Below, piece after piece: positions 16,110 to 25,411 of a stretch of DNA of 33,887 nt (positions are counted from its first letter, which is position 1; the number at the start of each line of letters is the position of its first letter). Both the position numbers and the translations under genes were made by a program. Where the stretch lies: NCBI RefSeq assembly GCF_002068095.1, contig NZ_LWIG01000026.1, positions 274,798 through 308,684 on the forward strand, in the 5' to 3' direction. The notes under the pieces were generated by a model that was not told the DNA's origin, did not search any database, and worked only from the letters and a program-made list of their open reading frames with translations. The DNA is from Bradyrhizobium sacchari (GTDB taxonomy: Bacteria; Pseudomonadota; Alphaproteobacteria; Rhizobiales; Xanthobacteraceae).

Positions 16110-16907
16110 ATGAGACATCTAAAGTCCCTCTTCACCATTGCGGCGGCCGCCCTCGCCGTCCTTGCCGGACCGAACGTCGCCAGGGCAGACAAGCTCCAGG
16201 ACGTGCTCGGCGCCGGCAAGATTCGCGTCGGCATCCTCACCGATGCAGCACCCTGGGGCTTCAAGGACGACAAGGGCGAGATCGCCGGCCTTGACGCCGA
16301 TCTCGCCAAGCTGATCGCCGCCGACATGGGCGTGAAGCTCGAGATCGTGCCAGTGACGGGCGCGGCGCGCATTCCTAGCCTGCTCTCGGACAAGATCGAC
16401 ATGCTGATCGCCGGTCTCGGCGCCACGCCCGAGCGGGCCCAGCAGGTCATGTTCTCGCAGCCCTATGCGGTGGTGAATCTCGGCGTCTACGGTGCCAAGT
16501 CGCTTCCCGCAGCCACCAGCAAGAAGCCCGACAATCTCGACGGCCGCAGCGTCGCTGTGGCCAAGGGCTCGACGCTCGACGTCTGGCTCACCGACAACGC
16601 GCCGAAGGTGAAGCTTGTGCGCTTCGAGGACACGCCGGCTGCGATCGCAGCCTATCTCGCCGGACAGGCCGACACCTTCGCCGAGAACAGCGCCATCGCG
16701 CTGAAGGTCCAGGACCAGAACCCGACCAAGGAGGTCGAGCTGAAATTCCTGATCCGGCAGTCGCCGGCCCATGTCGGCGTGCGCCAGGGCGAGCAGAACC
16801 TGCTCAACTGGATCAACACCGACATCTTCTTCAACAAGCTCAACGGCAAGCTCGGTGCCCTGCAGCTGAAATGGTTCAAGGAAGAGCAGTCGCTGCCGAC
16901 GCTGTAA
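16110..16907 (+). CDS. Periplasmic amino acid binding protein of the ABC importer
   Basis: A 265-residue family 3 (SBP_bac_3) solute-binding protein. Residues 1-26 form a signal peptide (hydrophobic core LFTIAAAALAVLAG, cleavage after ARA). The mature part opens with the family pattern KIRVGILTDAAPWGFKDD and GLDADLAKLIAADMGVKLEIV, and has the second-lobe motif SVAVAKGSTLDVWL. It delivers the ligand to the two permeases encoded upstream. The ATG at 16110 has a strong GGAGAGAG site. A hairpin follows the stop and may stabilise this part of the mRNA. No Cys for lipidation is present at the cleavage site. Confidence 0.95.
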   Translation: MRHLKSLFTIAAAALAVLAGPNVARADKLQDVLGAGKIRVGILTDAAPWGFKDDKGEIAGLDADLAKLIAADMGVKLEIVPVTGAARIPSLLSDKIDMLIAGLGATPERAQQVMFSQPYAVVNLGVYGAKSLPAATSKKPDNLDGRSVAVAKGSTLDVWLTDNAPKVKLVRFEDTPAAIAAYLAGQADTFAENSAIALKVQDQNPTKEVELKFLIRQSPAHVGVRQGEQNLLNWINTDIFFNKLNGKLGALQLKWFKEEQSLPTL

Positions 16908-16917
16908 GCTCGCACAT

Positions 16918-16939
16918 GGCTCCCGCATCAGCGGGAGCC
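16918..16939 (+). promoter_or_regulatory. Stem-loop after the binding-protein gene
   Basis: GGCTCCCGC, loop ATCA, GCGGGAGCC: a perfect 9-bp stem 10 bp after the binding-protein stop, with no T-run. In other ABC operons such intercistronic stems protect the binding-protein mRNA from 3' decay, giving it higher abundance than the genes after it. That role here is inference. Confidence 0.7.
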
Positions 16940-16961
16940 GACCTTCACGAGGAGAATTGAG

Positions 16962-17306
16962 ATGATCAAACGCTACGTTGTCGGCTCGCGCATGAGCCAG
17001 GCCGTCGCCGCCGGCGGCATGGTGCACATCGCAGGCCAGGTCGCCGATGACCGCAAGGCCGGCATCGTGTCGCAGACCCAGCAGGTGCTCGCCAAGATCG
17101 ACGCGCTCTTGAAGGAAGCCGGCACCGACCGTTCCAAGCTGATCGCGGTCAACGTCTTCCTGCCGCACATCATCGACTTCGACACCATGAACTCGGTCTA
17201 CGACGCCTGGATCGATCCCGCCAATCCGCCGGCCCGCGCCTGCGTCGAAGCCCGCCTCGCCGACCCCGATCTGCGCGTCGAGATGACCGCAGTCGCTCTG
17301 CTGTAA
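16962..17306 (+). CDS. RidA-family (Rid/YjgF) imine/enamine deaminase
   Basis: A 114-residue protein with the RidA trimer fold signatures: VHIAGQVADD, TQQVLAKIDALLKEAG and the active-site region NPPARACVEARLADPDL, in which the Arg corresponds to the RidA carboxylate-binding arginine and the following Glu is retained. RidA hydrolyses reactive 2-aminoacrylate-type enamines/imines made by PLP dehydratases. Its place in an operon led by a DSD1-type deaminase fits directly: it would clear or speed release of the intermediate. It may belong to a Rid subgroup other than classical RidA, since it is shorter than the usual 128 residues. GAGGAG precedes the start. Confidence 0.92.
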   Translation: MIKRYVVGSRMSQAVAAGGMVHIAGQVADDRKAGIVSQTQQVLAKIDALLKEAGTDRSKLIAVNVFLPHIIDFDTMNSVYDAWIDPANPPARACVEARLADPDLRVEMTAVALL

Positions 17307-17363
17307 AGACCACTTCTCCCAACCTTCGGCCAGCGTCGGCGACGACGCGGCCATGAGGCTCCC

Positions 17364-18392
17364 ATGCATACCGGACTTTTTCACGAGATCGACTTCGAGA
17401 AGGACCAGAAATGGTCCGGCCATCTCGGCATTCCCTTCTCGATCGACCGCTCCCCCTACTTCCAAGTCAAGATCCCGATCTTCCGGATCAAGAACGGCGC
17501 CGGGCCGAAGCTACTGTTGATGGCCGGCAATCACGGCGACGAATATGAGGGCGAGATCACGCTGACGCGGCTGTATCGCCGGTTAGATGCGAAGGACATC
17601 AAGGGCGAGATCACCGTCCTGCCCTTCGCCAATCTGCCCGCCGTGATGGCGGCGCGGCGGCGCTCGCCGCTCGACGAAGGCAATCTCAACCGCGCCTTCC
17701 CCGGCGATGCCGCGGGCACCCCGACATTCCGTCTGGCGCATTTCCTCGAGCACGAGCTGTTTCCGCGCCACGATGTCGTCTTCGACATCCACTCCGGCGG
17801 CACCTCGATGGCGCATGTGCCGTGCGCACTGATCGAGCGGCAGGGCCCGCCGGAAATGTTCGGCCACGCGCTGCGATTGATGGAGGGGCTCGGCATGCCC
17901 TTCGCCTTCGTCGCCGAGAACGGCGCGACGGCGCCGACCTCGATGGCCGCGGCCGCGCGCGCCGGCGCGATCGGCTTGTCTGGTGAATTCGGCGGCGGCG
18001 GCACCGTCACGCCGCAGACCATGGCATTCACCGCGCGCGCGGTCGACCGGCTGCTGCTCGCGCTTGGCCTCGTCCAAGCGCCCGTGCTGGGGCCGCATGC
18101 GCCGGTCGAGCGCGTCACAGAGCTGCTGGCCCTTCAGAGCCATGCCCAGGCGGTGTTCGCGACGCGGCGCGGCTGGTTCGAGCCCGCTGTCACCGTCGGT
18201 GCGCGTGTCAAGGCGGGCGACATTGCCGGCTGGTATCACGACTTCGAGCGTCCCGAGCTTGCCGAAGAGGTGTTGCGCTTCCCCGCCGACGGCATCGTGA
18301 TCTCGCAGCGCCTGCACACCGACAGCCAGAGCGGCGACTGCCTGGTCCAGGTCGGCCGCGCGCTGTCACGCGAGGAGTTGCCCGCGCGCTGA
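17364..18392 (+). CDS. Succinylglutamate desuccinylase / aspartoacylase family deacylase (DoeB-like)
   Basis: A 342-residue zinc-dependent carboxypeptidase-fold hydrolase. Metal ligands are His57 and Glu60 in AGNHGDEYEGE and His143 in FDIHSGG. The general-base Glu is likely in GLSGEFGGGG, and the substrate-arginine region EGNLNRAFPG is present. The layout resembles DoeB (N-acetyl-2,4-diaminobutyrate deacetylase of ectoine breakdown) more than aspartoacylase proper, but no doeA, doeC or doeD genes are nearby, so an ectoine role is not supported. In this operon it would strip an N-acyl group from the imported compound before deamination. An alternative is action on another amide-linked amino acid. 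Confidence 0.88.
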   Translation: MHTGLFHEIDFEKDQKWSGHLGIPFSIDRSPYFQVKIPIFRIKNGAGPKLLLMAGNHGDEYEGEITLTRLYRRLDAKDIKGEITVLPFANLPAVMAARRRSPLDEGNLNRAFPGDAAGTPTFRLAHFLEHELFPRHDVVFDIHSGGTSMAHVPCALIERQGPPEMFGHALRLMEGLGMPFAFVAENGATAPTSMAAAARAGAIGLSGEFGGGGTVTPQTMAFTARAVDRLLLALGLVQAPVLGPHAPVERVTELLALQSHAQAVFATRRGWFEPAVTVGARVKAGDIAGWYHDFERPELAEEVLRFPADGIVISQRLHTDSQSGDCLVQVGRALSREELPAR

Positions 18393-18433
18393 ACTTTGGC
18401 GACGATACCGACTGCGACCAACCTCAGGATTCG

Positions 18434-19498
18434 ATGACCGATCCGGCCAAGCCAGGTTACGACGACGTCGTGCGCATTCCGGCGCCGCCCGGCCGCAGCA
18501 ATGCGACCGGGCGGCCGCCGCGCATCGAGGAAGTCGCCGAGCGCGCGGGCGTCGCGCCGATCACGGTATCGCGGGTGCTGCGCCACCCCGAGAAGGTCAA
18601 TCGACAGACCCGCGAGCGCATCCTCGAGGTGATCGAAGCAACCGGCTACGCCTCCAACCCGCATGCCCGCGCGCTGCGCTCGGGCCGCTCGAACGTGGTC
18701 GTCGCCTTCGTCTCCAACATCCTCAGCCAGCAGTTTGGCCTTGCGGTGCGCAGCTTTGCTGCGACGCTGGAGCCGCAAGGTTTCGAGGTTCTGGTCGGCC
18801 AGACCTCCTACTCCTATGCCAAGGAGGTCGCGATGATCCAGTCGCTGCGCGGCATCCGTCCCGCAGGAGTGATGTTCACCGGCGTCATCGAGCTCGAGGA
18901 GAACCGCACAGCGCTGGCCGAGCTCGGCATTCCCGTGATCGAGACCTGGGCGTTTCCGCGCGATCCCATCGACATGCTGGTCGGTCTGCCCAACGCGGAT
19001 GCCGGCGCCATCGCGGCGCGCAGGCTGGCGGAGGCCGGACATCGCCGCGTCGCCTTCATCGGCCGCAGCAGCGGCCGTGGCGCATTGCGCCGCGACGGTT
19101 TTCGGACCGCTGCAGCCAAACTTGGGCTCGAGATCGTCCACGAGATCGGTGTGGGAGAAATCACGGGCCTGGTCGACGGCCGTGCCGCCTTCACCGCCCT
19201 GCTCGAGCGCGGCGGCAAGGCCGATGCCGTGTTCTGCGCCAACGACTTGCTCGCGACCGGCGCGCTGATCGAGGCCCGCGCCCGCGGGATTTCCGTGCCG
19301 CGCGAACTCGCCGTGCTCGGCTTCGGTGACAACGACGTTGCCGATCAGATCACGCCCGGCCTCACCACCATTTCGTTCGATGCGGCGGCGATGGGACGTA
19401 TCGCGGGCGAATTGCTTTTGGCGCGCCTGTCCGGCACGCCACTCGCCGAGCAGCGGCTCGCGATCGATCTGTTCCTCGTGGAGCGCGGCAGCGTCTGA
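18434..19498 (+). CDS. LacI-family transcriptional regulator
   Basis: A 354-residue repressor-type protein. A disordered tail of about 28 residues precedes the LacI HTH (IEEVAERAGVAPITVSRVLR, hinge YASNPHARALRSGRSN), then the two-lobe periplasmic-binding-like sensor domain with VVAFVSNILSQQFGLA and the DNDVADQITPGLTTI closing segment. The tail and HTH resemble the GntR/gluconate-type branch of the family. Last gene of the amino-acid operon, 41 bp after the deacylase. The palindrome at 12647-12664 in front of the operon is the natural operator, which would make the regulator autoregulated. The inducer is presumably the imported compound or a product. Confidence 0.93.
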   Translation: MTDPAKPGYDDVVRIPAPPGRSNATGRPPRIEEVAERAGVAPITVSRVLRHPEKVNRQTRERILEVIEATGYASNPHARALRSGRSNVVVAFVSNILSQQFGLAVRSFAATLEPQGFEVLVGQTSYSYAKEVAMIQSLRGIRPAGVMFTGVIELEENRTALAELGIPVIETWAFPRDPIDMLVGLPNADAGAIAARRLAEAGHRRVAFIGRSSGRGALRRDGFRTAAAKLGLEIVHEIGVGEITGLVDGRAAFTALLERGGKADAVFCANDLLATGALIEARARGISVPRELAVLGFGDNDVADQITPGLTTISFDAAAMGRIAGELLLARLSGTPLAEQRLAIDLFLVERGSV

Positions 19499-19504
19499 GC
19501 GTGC

Positions 19505-19798
19505 TTACGCGACGCTCTTCAGATCCTGCTGAATCGCGGCCAGCAGCGATTCCAGCGCGGCGCTGTTCACCGGCTTGGCCTCGGCGGTCGCGGGCTGGAC
19601 GCTGCTGGGCTGAACAGCCTTGACCGGCCGTTTCGGGAACGGCGGCGGTGCCGGCATCGCGGCTGGCGCCAAATCGCCCTCCTCCTCGGCATGAACGAAC
19701 TTGCCATGGATGACATCGTCGCGGCGGCCCATGACGAACATCGTCGCCCAATAGCCGGCGGCAACGAGGATTACGCAGAAAAGAACAATCTCTAACAT
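19505..19798 (-). CDS. Small single-pass membrane protein, unknown function
   Basis: A 97-residue protein with one hydrophobic helix at residues 2-24 (EIVLFCVILVAAGYWATMFV), a basic RRDD stop-transfer patch, a proline-rich stretch at about 46-68 and an amphipathic C-terminal helix (LLAAIQQDLKSV). No family recognised. Convergent with the LacI gene (6-bp gap). A perfect 11-bp inverted repeat lies about 60 bp upstream of its start. Confidence 0.7.
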   Translation of the reverse strand: MLEIVLFCVILVAAGYWATMFVMGRRDDVIHGKFVHAEEEGDLAPAAMPAPPPFPKRPVKAVQPSSVQPATAEAKPVNSAALESLLAAIQQDLKSVA

Positions 19799-19859
19799 CG
19801 CAGCACCTGAAATATGCGCGATGATTCAATGCCTTCGCCGGCGCGTCAATGAACAGGCC

Positions 19860-19892
19860 GTCACACCTGCGGCTTTTGCGGGCAGGTGTGAC
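19860..19892. repeat. Inverted repeat upstream of the 97-residue protein gene
   Basis: GTCACACCTGC (19860-19870) and GCAGGTGTGAC (19882-19892) are perfect 11-base arms separated by 11 nt. It could be an operator or a transcript stem. No regulator is indicated by context. Confidence 0.6.
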
Positions 19893-19966
19893 CATTTGGT
19901 GACTCTTTCTTAACTATCCCCAGCCGGCATGTGGCTGTGGAGCAACGGGAGTCCGCGTCCGTGTCG

Positions 19967-20068
19967 CTTAAAGCGCGATGAGACTTGGATGTAATCATCA
20001 TCGCGCTTTAAGTTATTGTTTGCGCATGATCTTTCCGGAAAACCGCTTCGCACTTTTCCGGATCATGC
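19967..20068. repeat. Two-module palindromic repeat at the oxidoreductase 3' end
   Basis: Module 1: CTTAAAGCGCGATGA (19967-19981) and TCATCGCGCTTTAAG (19998-20012), a perfect 15-bp stem. Module 2: GCATGATC...CCGGAAAA pairs with TTTTCCGGATCATGC (20024-20068), ending exactly where the oxidoreductase stop codon begins. This type recurs widely in Bradyrhizobium relatives. It may double as a transcript 3' stem for the oxidoreductase gene. Confidence 0.8.
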
Positions 20069-21091
20069 TTAGGTCTTATCCGGCCCGACCCGTACCAGCT
20101 GCTTGCCGAAATTGGCGCCCTTCAGCAGGCCCATGAAGGCGCCGGGGGCGCTCTCCAGGCCCTCGGTGACGAACTCCTTGTACTTGACCTTGCCGTCGCG
20201 GACCCAGCCGGACATGTCGCGCAGGAAGTCGCCGTGGCGGGCGGCGAAGTCCGAGACGATGAAGCCGCGAAAGGTCAGCCGCTTGGTCAGGGTCGCGCGC
20301 ATCATGCTGGCGGCCCATTTCGGCGGCTTGGCCTCGGTGTCGTTGTAATGGGCGATCAGGCCGCAGACCGGCACCCGCGCGAACGGGTTGAGCAGCGGGA
20401 ACACCGCCTCGAACACGGCGCCGCCGACATTCTCGAAATAGACGTCGATCCCCTTCGGGCATGCATCCTTGAGCCTGGCGGCAAGATCAGGATCGCGGTG
20501 ATCGACGCAGGCGTCGAAGCCGAGCTCCTTCACCACGTAGTCGCACTTGTCCTTGCCGCCGGCAATGCCGACCGCGCGGGCGCCCTTGATCTTGGCGATC
20601 TGCCCCACCGCCGAGCCGACCGCGCCGGAGGCGCCGGCGACGACGACGGTCTCGCCCGGTTGCGGCTTGCCGATGTCGAGCAGACCCGTATACGCCGTCA
20701 TGCCGGGCATGCCGAGCACACCGATGGAGGTCGAGATCGGCCCGAGCTTCGGATCGACCTTGCTCAGCCCCTTGCCGTTCGAGATCGCATGCGTCTGCCA
20801 GCCGGAGCGGATGCGCACGATGTCGCCTTTAGCAAAGTCAGGATTGTTGGAGGCCGCGACTTCGCTGACCGCCTCGCCCTCCATCACGCCGCCGATCGGC
20901 ACCGGTGCGGCATAGGACGGTCCTTCGCTCATGCGGCCGCGCATATAGGGATCGAGCGACAGCCAGATCGTGCGCAGCAGGACTTCGCCTGCGCCGGGCG
21001 TCGGGACAGCGAATTCCTCAATACGGAAATCGGATGGCTTGGGCTCGCCAACGGGACGCGCGGCGAGAACGATGCGCTTGGCTTGGGACAT
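20069..21091 (-). CDS. NADP-dependent oxidoreductase, MDR family (leukotriene B4 dehydrogenase / CurA type)
   Basis: A 340-residue medium-chain dehydrogenase/reductase without zinc ligands. The N-terminal part has the family pattern LRTIWLSLDPYMRGRMSEG, and the Rossmann motif is VVVAGASGAVGSAVGQIAKI with an NADP-type sequence after it (AVGIAGGKDKCDYV). GIDVYFENVGG is the usual substrate-side segment. Relatives reduce alpha,beta-unsaturated carbonyls (alkenal/one oxidoreductases, curcumin reductase). GGAGG at the right spacing fixes the ATG at 21091. Only 18 nt separate this ATG from a repeat element, so the promoter lies in or beyond the repeat. The physiological substrate is unknown. Confidence 0.92.
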   Translation of the reverse strand: MSQAKRIVLAARPVGEPKPSDFRIEEFAVPTPGAGEVLLRTIWLSLDPYMRGRMSEGPSYAAPVPIGGVMEGEAVSEVAASNNPDFAKGDIVRIRSGWQTHAISNGKGLSKVDPKLGPISTSIGVLGMPGMTAYTGLLDIGKPQPGETVVVAGASGAVGSAVGQIAKIKGARAVGIAGGKDKCDYVVKELGFDACVDHRDPDLAARLKDACPKGIDVYFENVGGAVFEAVFPLLNPFARVPVCGLIAHYNDTEAKPPKWAASMMRATLTKRLTFRGFIVSDFAARHGDFLRDMSGWVRDGKVKYKEFVTEGLESAPGAFMGLLKGANFGKQLVRVGPDKT

Positions 21092-21109
21092 GGCTTCCTC
21101 CACTTTTCT

Positions 21110-21256
21110 GTCATTGCGAGCGAAGCGAAGCAATCCAGCCGCGTCAACACAAAAGGACTGGATTGCTTCGCTGCGCTCGCAATGACGAGGTTGTGGCACC
21201 CACCTCCACACACTCGGTGTCATCGCCCGCGAAGGCGGGCGATCCAGTATTCCAGA
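21110..21256. repeat. Composite intergenic repeat (modules in swapped order)
   Basis: Module B (21110-21186) runs from GTCATTGCGAGCGAAGC through GAAGCAATCC and its inverse GGATTGCTTCG to CGCAATGAC. Module A follows near 21222-21256 with CGCCCGCGAAGGCGGGCG and GATCCAGTA. The same two modules at 7106-7235 are ordered A then B. Confidence 0.8.
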
Positions 21257-21292
21257 GACAGTAGTGATCAAGCCGAGAAGCCGCAGCGTACT

Positions 21293-21320
21293 GTCATGCC
21301 CCGCGTTCGCGGGGCATGAC
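21293..21320. repeat. Perfect 13-bp hairpin near the guaB 3' end
   Basis: GTCATGCCCCGCG, TT, CGCGGGGCATGAC: a perfect 13-base inverted repeat 53 bp beyond the guaB stop. It could terminate guaB transcripts, although no T-run follows on the minus strand. The 281-bp gap 21092-21372 otherwise holds the composite repeat. Confidence 0.7.
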
Positions 21321-21372
21321 ACCGTCATTGAGGCGAGCGCATTAAACCTAACGCGCAGCGCGAGCGGACCGA

Positions 21373-23237
<1,865 letters not shown>

Positions 23238-24728
23238 ATGGTCGACAAGCAACGCATCATTCCGCTGATCGTGGCCACTGCTCTCTTCATGGAGAACATG
23301 GATTCGACTGTGATCGCCACCTCGCTGCCGGCGATTGCGGCCGACATCGGCACCAGCCCGCTGACGCTGAAGCTTGCGATCACCTCCTACCTGCTGTCGC
23401 TCGCGGTGTTCATCCCGGCGAGCGGCTGGACCGCCGACCGCTTCGGCGCGCGGATGGTGTTCGCGATCGCGGTCGGCGTGTTCATGGTCGGCTCAGTCGG
23501 CTGCGCGCTCTCGACCTCGGTCACCGACTTCGTGTTCGCACGGATCCTGCAGGGCATGGGCGGGGCGATGATGACACCGGTCGGACGCCTCGTGCTGCTG
23601 CGCTCCGTCGACAAGAGCGCCCTGGTCAATGCCATGGCCTGGGTGACGGTCCCGGCCCTGATCGGCCCGGTGATCGGACCACCGCTCGGCGGCTTCATCA
23701 CCACCTACGCATCGTGGCACTGGATCTTCCTGATCAACATCCCGATCGGGCTGCTCGGCATCTTCATGGCCTTGAAGTTCATCGATCCGATCAAGAGCGA
23801 GACCCAGGAGCCGTTCGATCTCTACGGCATGGTGCTCGCCGGCATCGGCCTTGCCGGCATCGCGTTCGGTCTCTCGGTGGCCGGGCTCAACCTGCTGCCC
23901 TGGAGCACGGTGGCCGCGCTGGTCGTCGGCGGCGCGATCTCGATGACGCTCTATGTCCTGCACGCGCGGCGGACGGGGTCGCCGGTGCTGGACTTTTCGC
24001 TGCTCAAGCTGCCGACGCTGCGCGCGGCGATTCTCGGCGGCTTCCTGTTCCGCCTCGGCATCGGCGCGCTGCCGTTCCTGCTGCCGCTCCTGATGCAGAT
24101 CGGCTTCGGCCTGTCGCCGTTCCATTCCGGGCTCGTCACCTTCGCCTCCTCGCTCGGCGCCATGGGGATGAAGACGCTGGCGGCGCGCATCATCCGCACC
24201 TTCGGCTTCCGCAACCTGATGACGGTGAACGCGATCGTCAGCGCGTTCTTCCTCGGCGTCTGCGCGCTGTTCACGGTGACGACGCCGCTGCTGATCATCA
24301 TGGTGATCCTGGTGGTCGGGGGCTTCTTCCGCTCGCTCGAGTTCACCGCCATCAACACGGTCGCCTATGCCGACGTGGAAGGCCCGCAGATGAGCCGCGC
24401 CACCACGCTGGTCAGCGTCAACCAGCAGCTCGCGGTCTCCGCCGGCGTTGCCGTCGGCGCCGCCTCGGTGGAAACGACGATGTGGCTCAGCCATGTCAGC
24501 GAGCTCAACGCCACCGTGTTCGCGCCAGCCTTCGTCGTGGTCGCGCTGACCTCGGCGGCGTCGAGCTGGTTCTTCTGGCAGATGCCCGCGGATGCCGGCC
24601 ACGAGATCTCCGGCCGCAAGGCGGTGGAGATCGCGAGCCGCAAGGGCGCCGGCAAAGGCGCAGCCAAGGCCGCCGTAAAGGTGGCGACGGAAGACACCCA
24701 GGACGTGCGGGACCAGCGGCTGGGCTAG
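23238..24728 (+). CDS. MFS transporter, DHA2 (EmrB/QacA-like) family
   Basis: A 496-residue inner-membrane protein with 12-14 hydrophobic helices. DHA2 hallmarks are the first-helix motif MENMDSTVIATSLPAIAADI, the cytoplasmic loop motif A variant GWTADRFGARMVF, and the helix-5 antiporter motif GPVIGPPLGGFITTYASWHW. It probably exports drugs or metabolites using proton exchange; the substrate is unknown. The C-terminal 35 residues are a lysine/alanine-rich soluble tail. Unlike emrB it has no adjacent membrane-fusion partner. The Shine-Dalgarno site is weak. Convergent with the response regulator gene (5-bp gap). Confidence 0.92.
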   Translation: MVDKQRIIPLIVATALFMENMDSTVIATSLPAIAADIGTSPLTLKLAITSYLLSLAVFIPASGWTADRFGARMVFAIAVGVFMVGSVGCALSTSVTDFVFARILQGMGGAMMTPVGRLVLLRSVDKSALVNAMAWVTVPALIGPVIGPPLGGFITTYASWHWIFLINIPIGLLGIFMALKFIDPIKSETQEPFDLYGMVLAGIGLAGIAFGLSVAGLNLLPWSTVAALVVGGAISMTLYVLHARRTGSPVLDFSLLKLPTLRAAILGGFLFRLGIGALPFLLPLLMQIGFGLSPFHSGLVTFASSLGAMGMKTLAARIIRTFGFRNLMTVNAIVSAFFLGVCALFTVTTPLLIIMVILVVGGFFRSLEFTAINTVAYADVEGPQMSRATTLVSVNQQLAVSAGVAVGAASVETTMWLSHVSELNATVFAPAFVVVALTSAASSWFFWQMPADAGHEISGRKAVEIASRKGAGKGAAKAAVKVATEDTQDVRDQRLG

Positions 24729-24733
24729 CAGCG

Positions 24734-25411
24734 TTATTGCTGCAGCGGCCTCAGCGCATAGCCGACGCCGCGCACCGTTGCGATCGGCGCCGCCGTTCCG
24801 TCATATTGCATCTTCCGTCGCAGCCGCACGATCAGATTGTCGACCGTGTGCTCGCTGATCTCGCGAGGGTCGCGATTGGAGATGACGTCGAGCAGGAAAT
24901 CGCGGCTGAGCGGCCGCGTCATCTGCGAGGCGAGCGCGGCGAGGATGTTGAATTCGCCCGACGTCAGCTTGACCATGCTGCCGTCGGGACGAAACAACTC
25001 ACGCCGGACCGGGTCGAGAATCCAGCCGTCGAAGGTGATGACCGATTCCTTGGTCCGGCGCAGGACGCTGCGGATGCGGGCCAGCAGCGTGCGCAGGTTG
25101 ATCGGCTTGGAGATATAGTCGTCGCCCCCCGCCTCCAGCCCCGACAGAACATCGTCGTCGGAATCCCGGCTGGTGACGAAGATCAGCCCGCACTGCTCGC
25201 CGAGCCGCAATTCGCGCGCGAGCGCAATGCCGTCGGCATCGGGCAGATTGATGTCGAGCAGGACAATGTCGGGCCTGAGCGCAGCGAGCCCCGCACGCAG
25301 CTCGCCGCCGGTCGCCATGCCATGGACGACCATGCCTTCGTCGTGAAGGAACGAGGTCAGCATCAGCCGGATCTCCGGCGCGTCCTCAACCACGAGTACG
25401 ATCGTCGACAT
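24734..25411 (-). CDS. OmpR-family response regulator
   Basis: A 225-residue two-domain regulator. The receiver has the acidic pocket Glu9-Asp10, phospho-acceptor Asp53 in LLDINLPD, Thr80 in FVTSRDS and Lys102 in YISKPIN. The winged-helix DNA-binding domain spans about 125-222 (LTSGEFNILAALA, then the recognition region SEHTVDNLIVRLRRKM and the wing TVRGVGYAL). The pattern and partner kinase resemble TorR/ArcA-type systems. The start codon lies inside the 3' end of the hybrid kinase gene (26-bp overlap), so the two are translationally coupled and almost certainly cognate. Confidence 0.94.
   Translation of the reverse strand: MSTIVLVVEDAPEIRLMLTSFLHDEGMVVHGMATGGELRAGLAALRPDIVLLDINLPDADGIALARELRLGEQCGLIFVTSRDSDDDVLSGLEAGGDDYISKPINLRTLLARIRSVLRRTKESVITFDGWILDPVRRELFRPDGSMVKLTSGEFNILAALASQMTRPLSRDFLLDVISNRDPREISEHTVDNLIVRLRRKMQYDGTAAPIATVRGVGYALRPLQQ

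Noticed and set aside
17364..18392. Assignment of the deacylase as DoeB of ectoine degradation
   Set aside because: Motifs are similar, but none of the partner ectoine-catabolism genes (doeA hydrolase, doeC, doeD) are nearby, so the specific function was not claimed.
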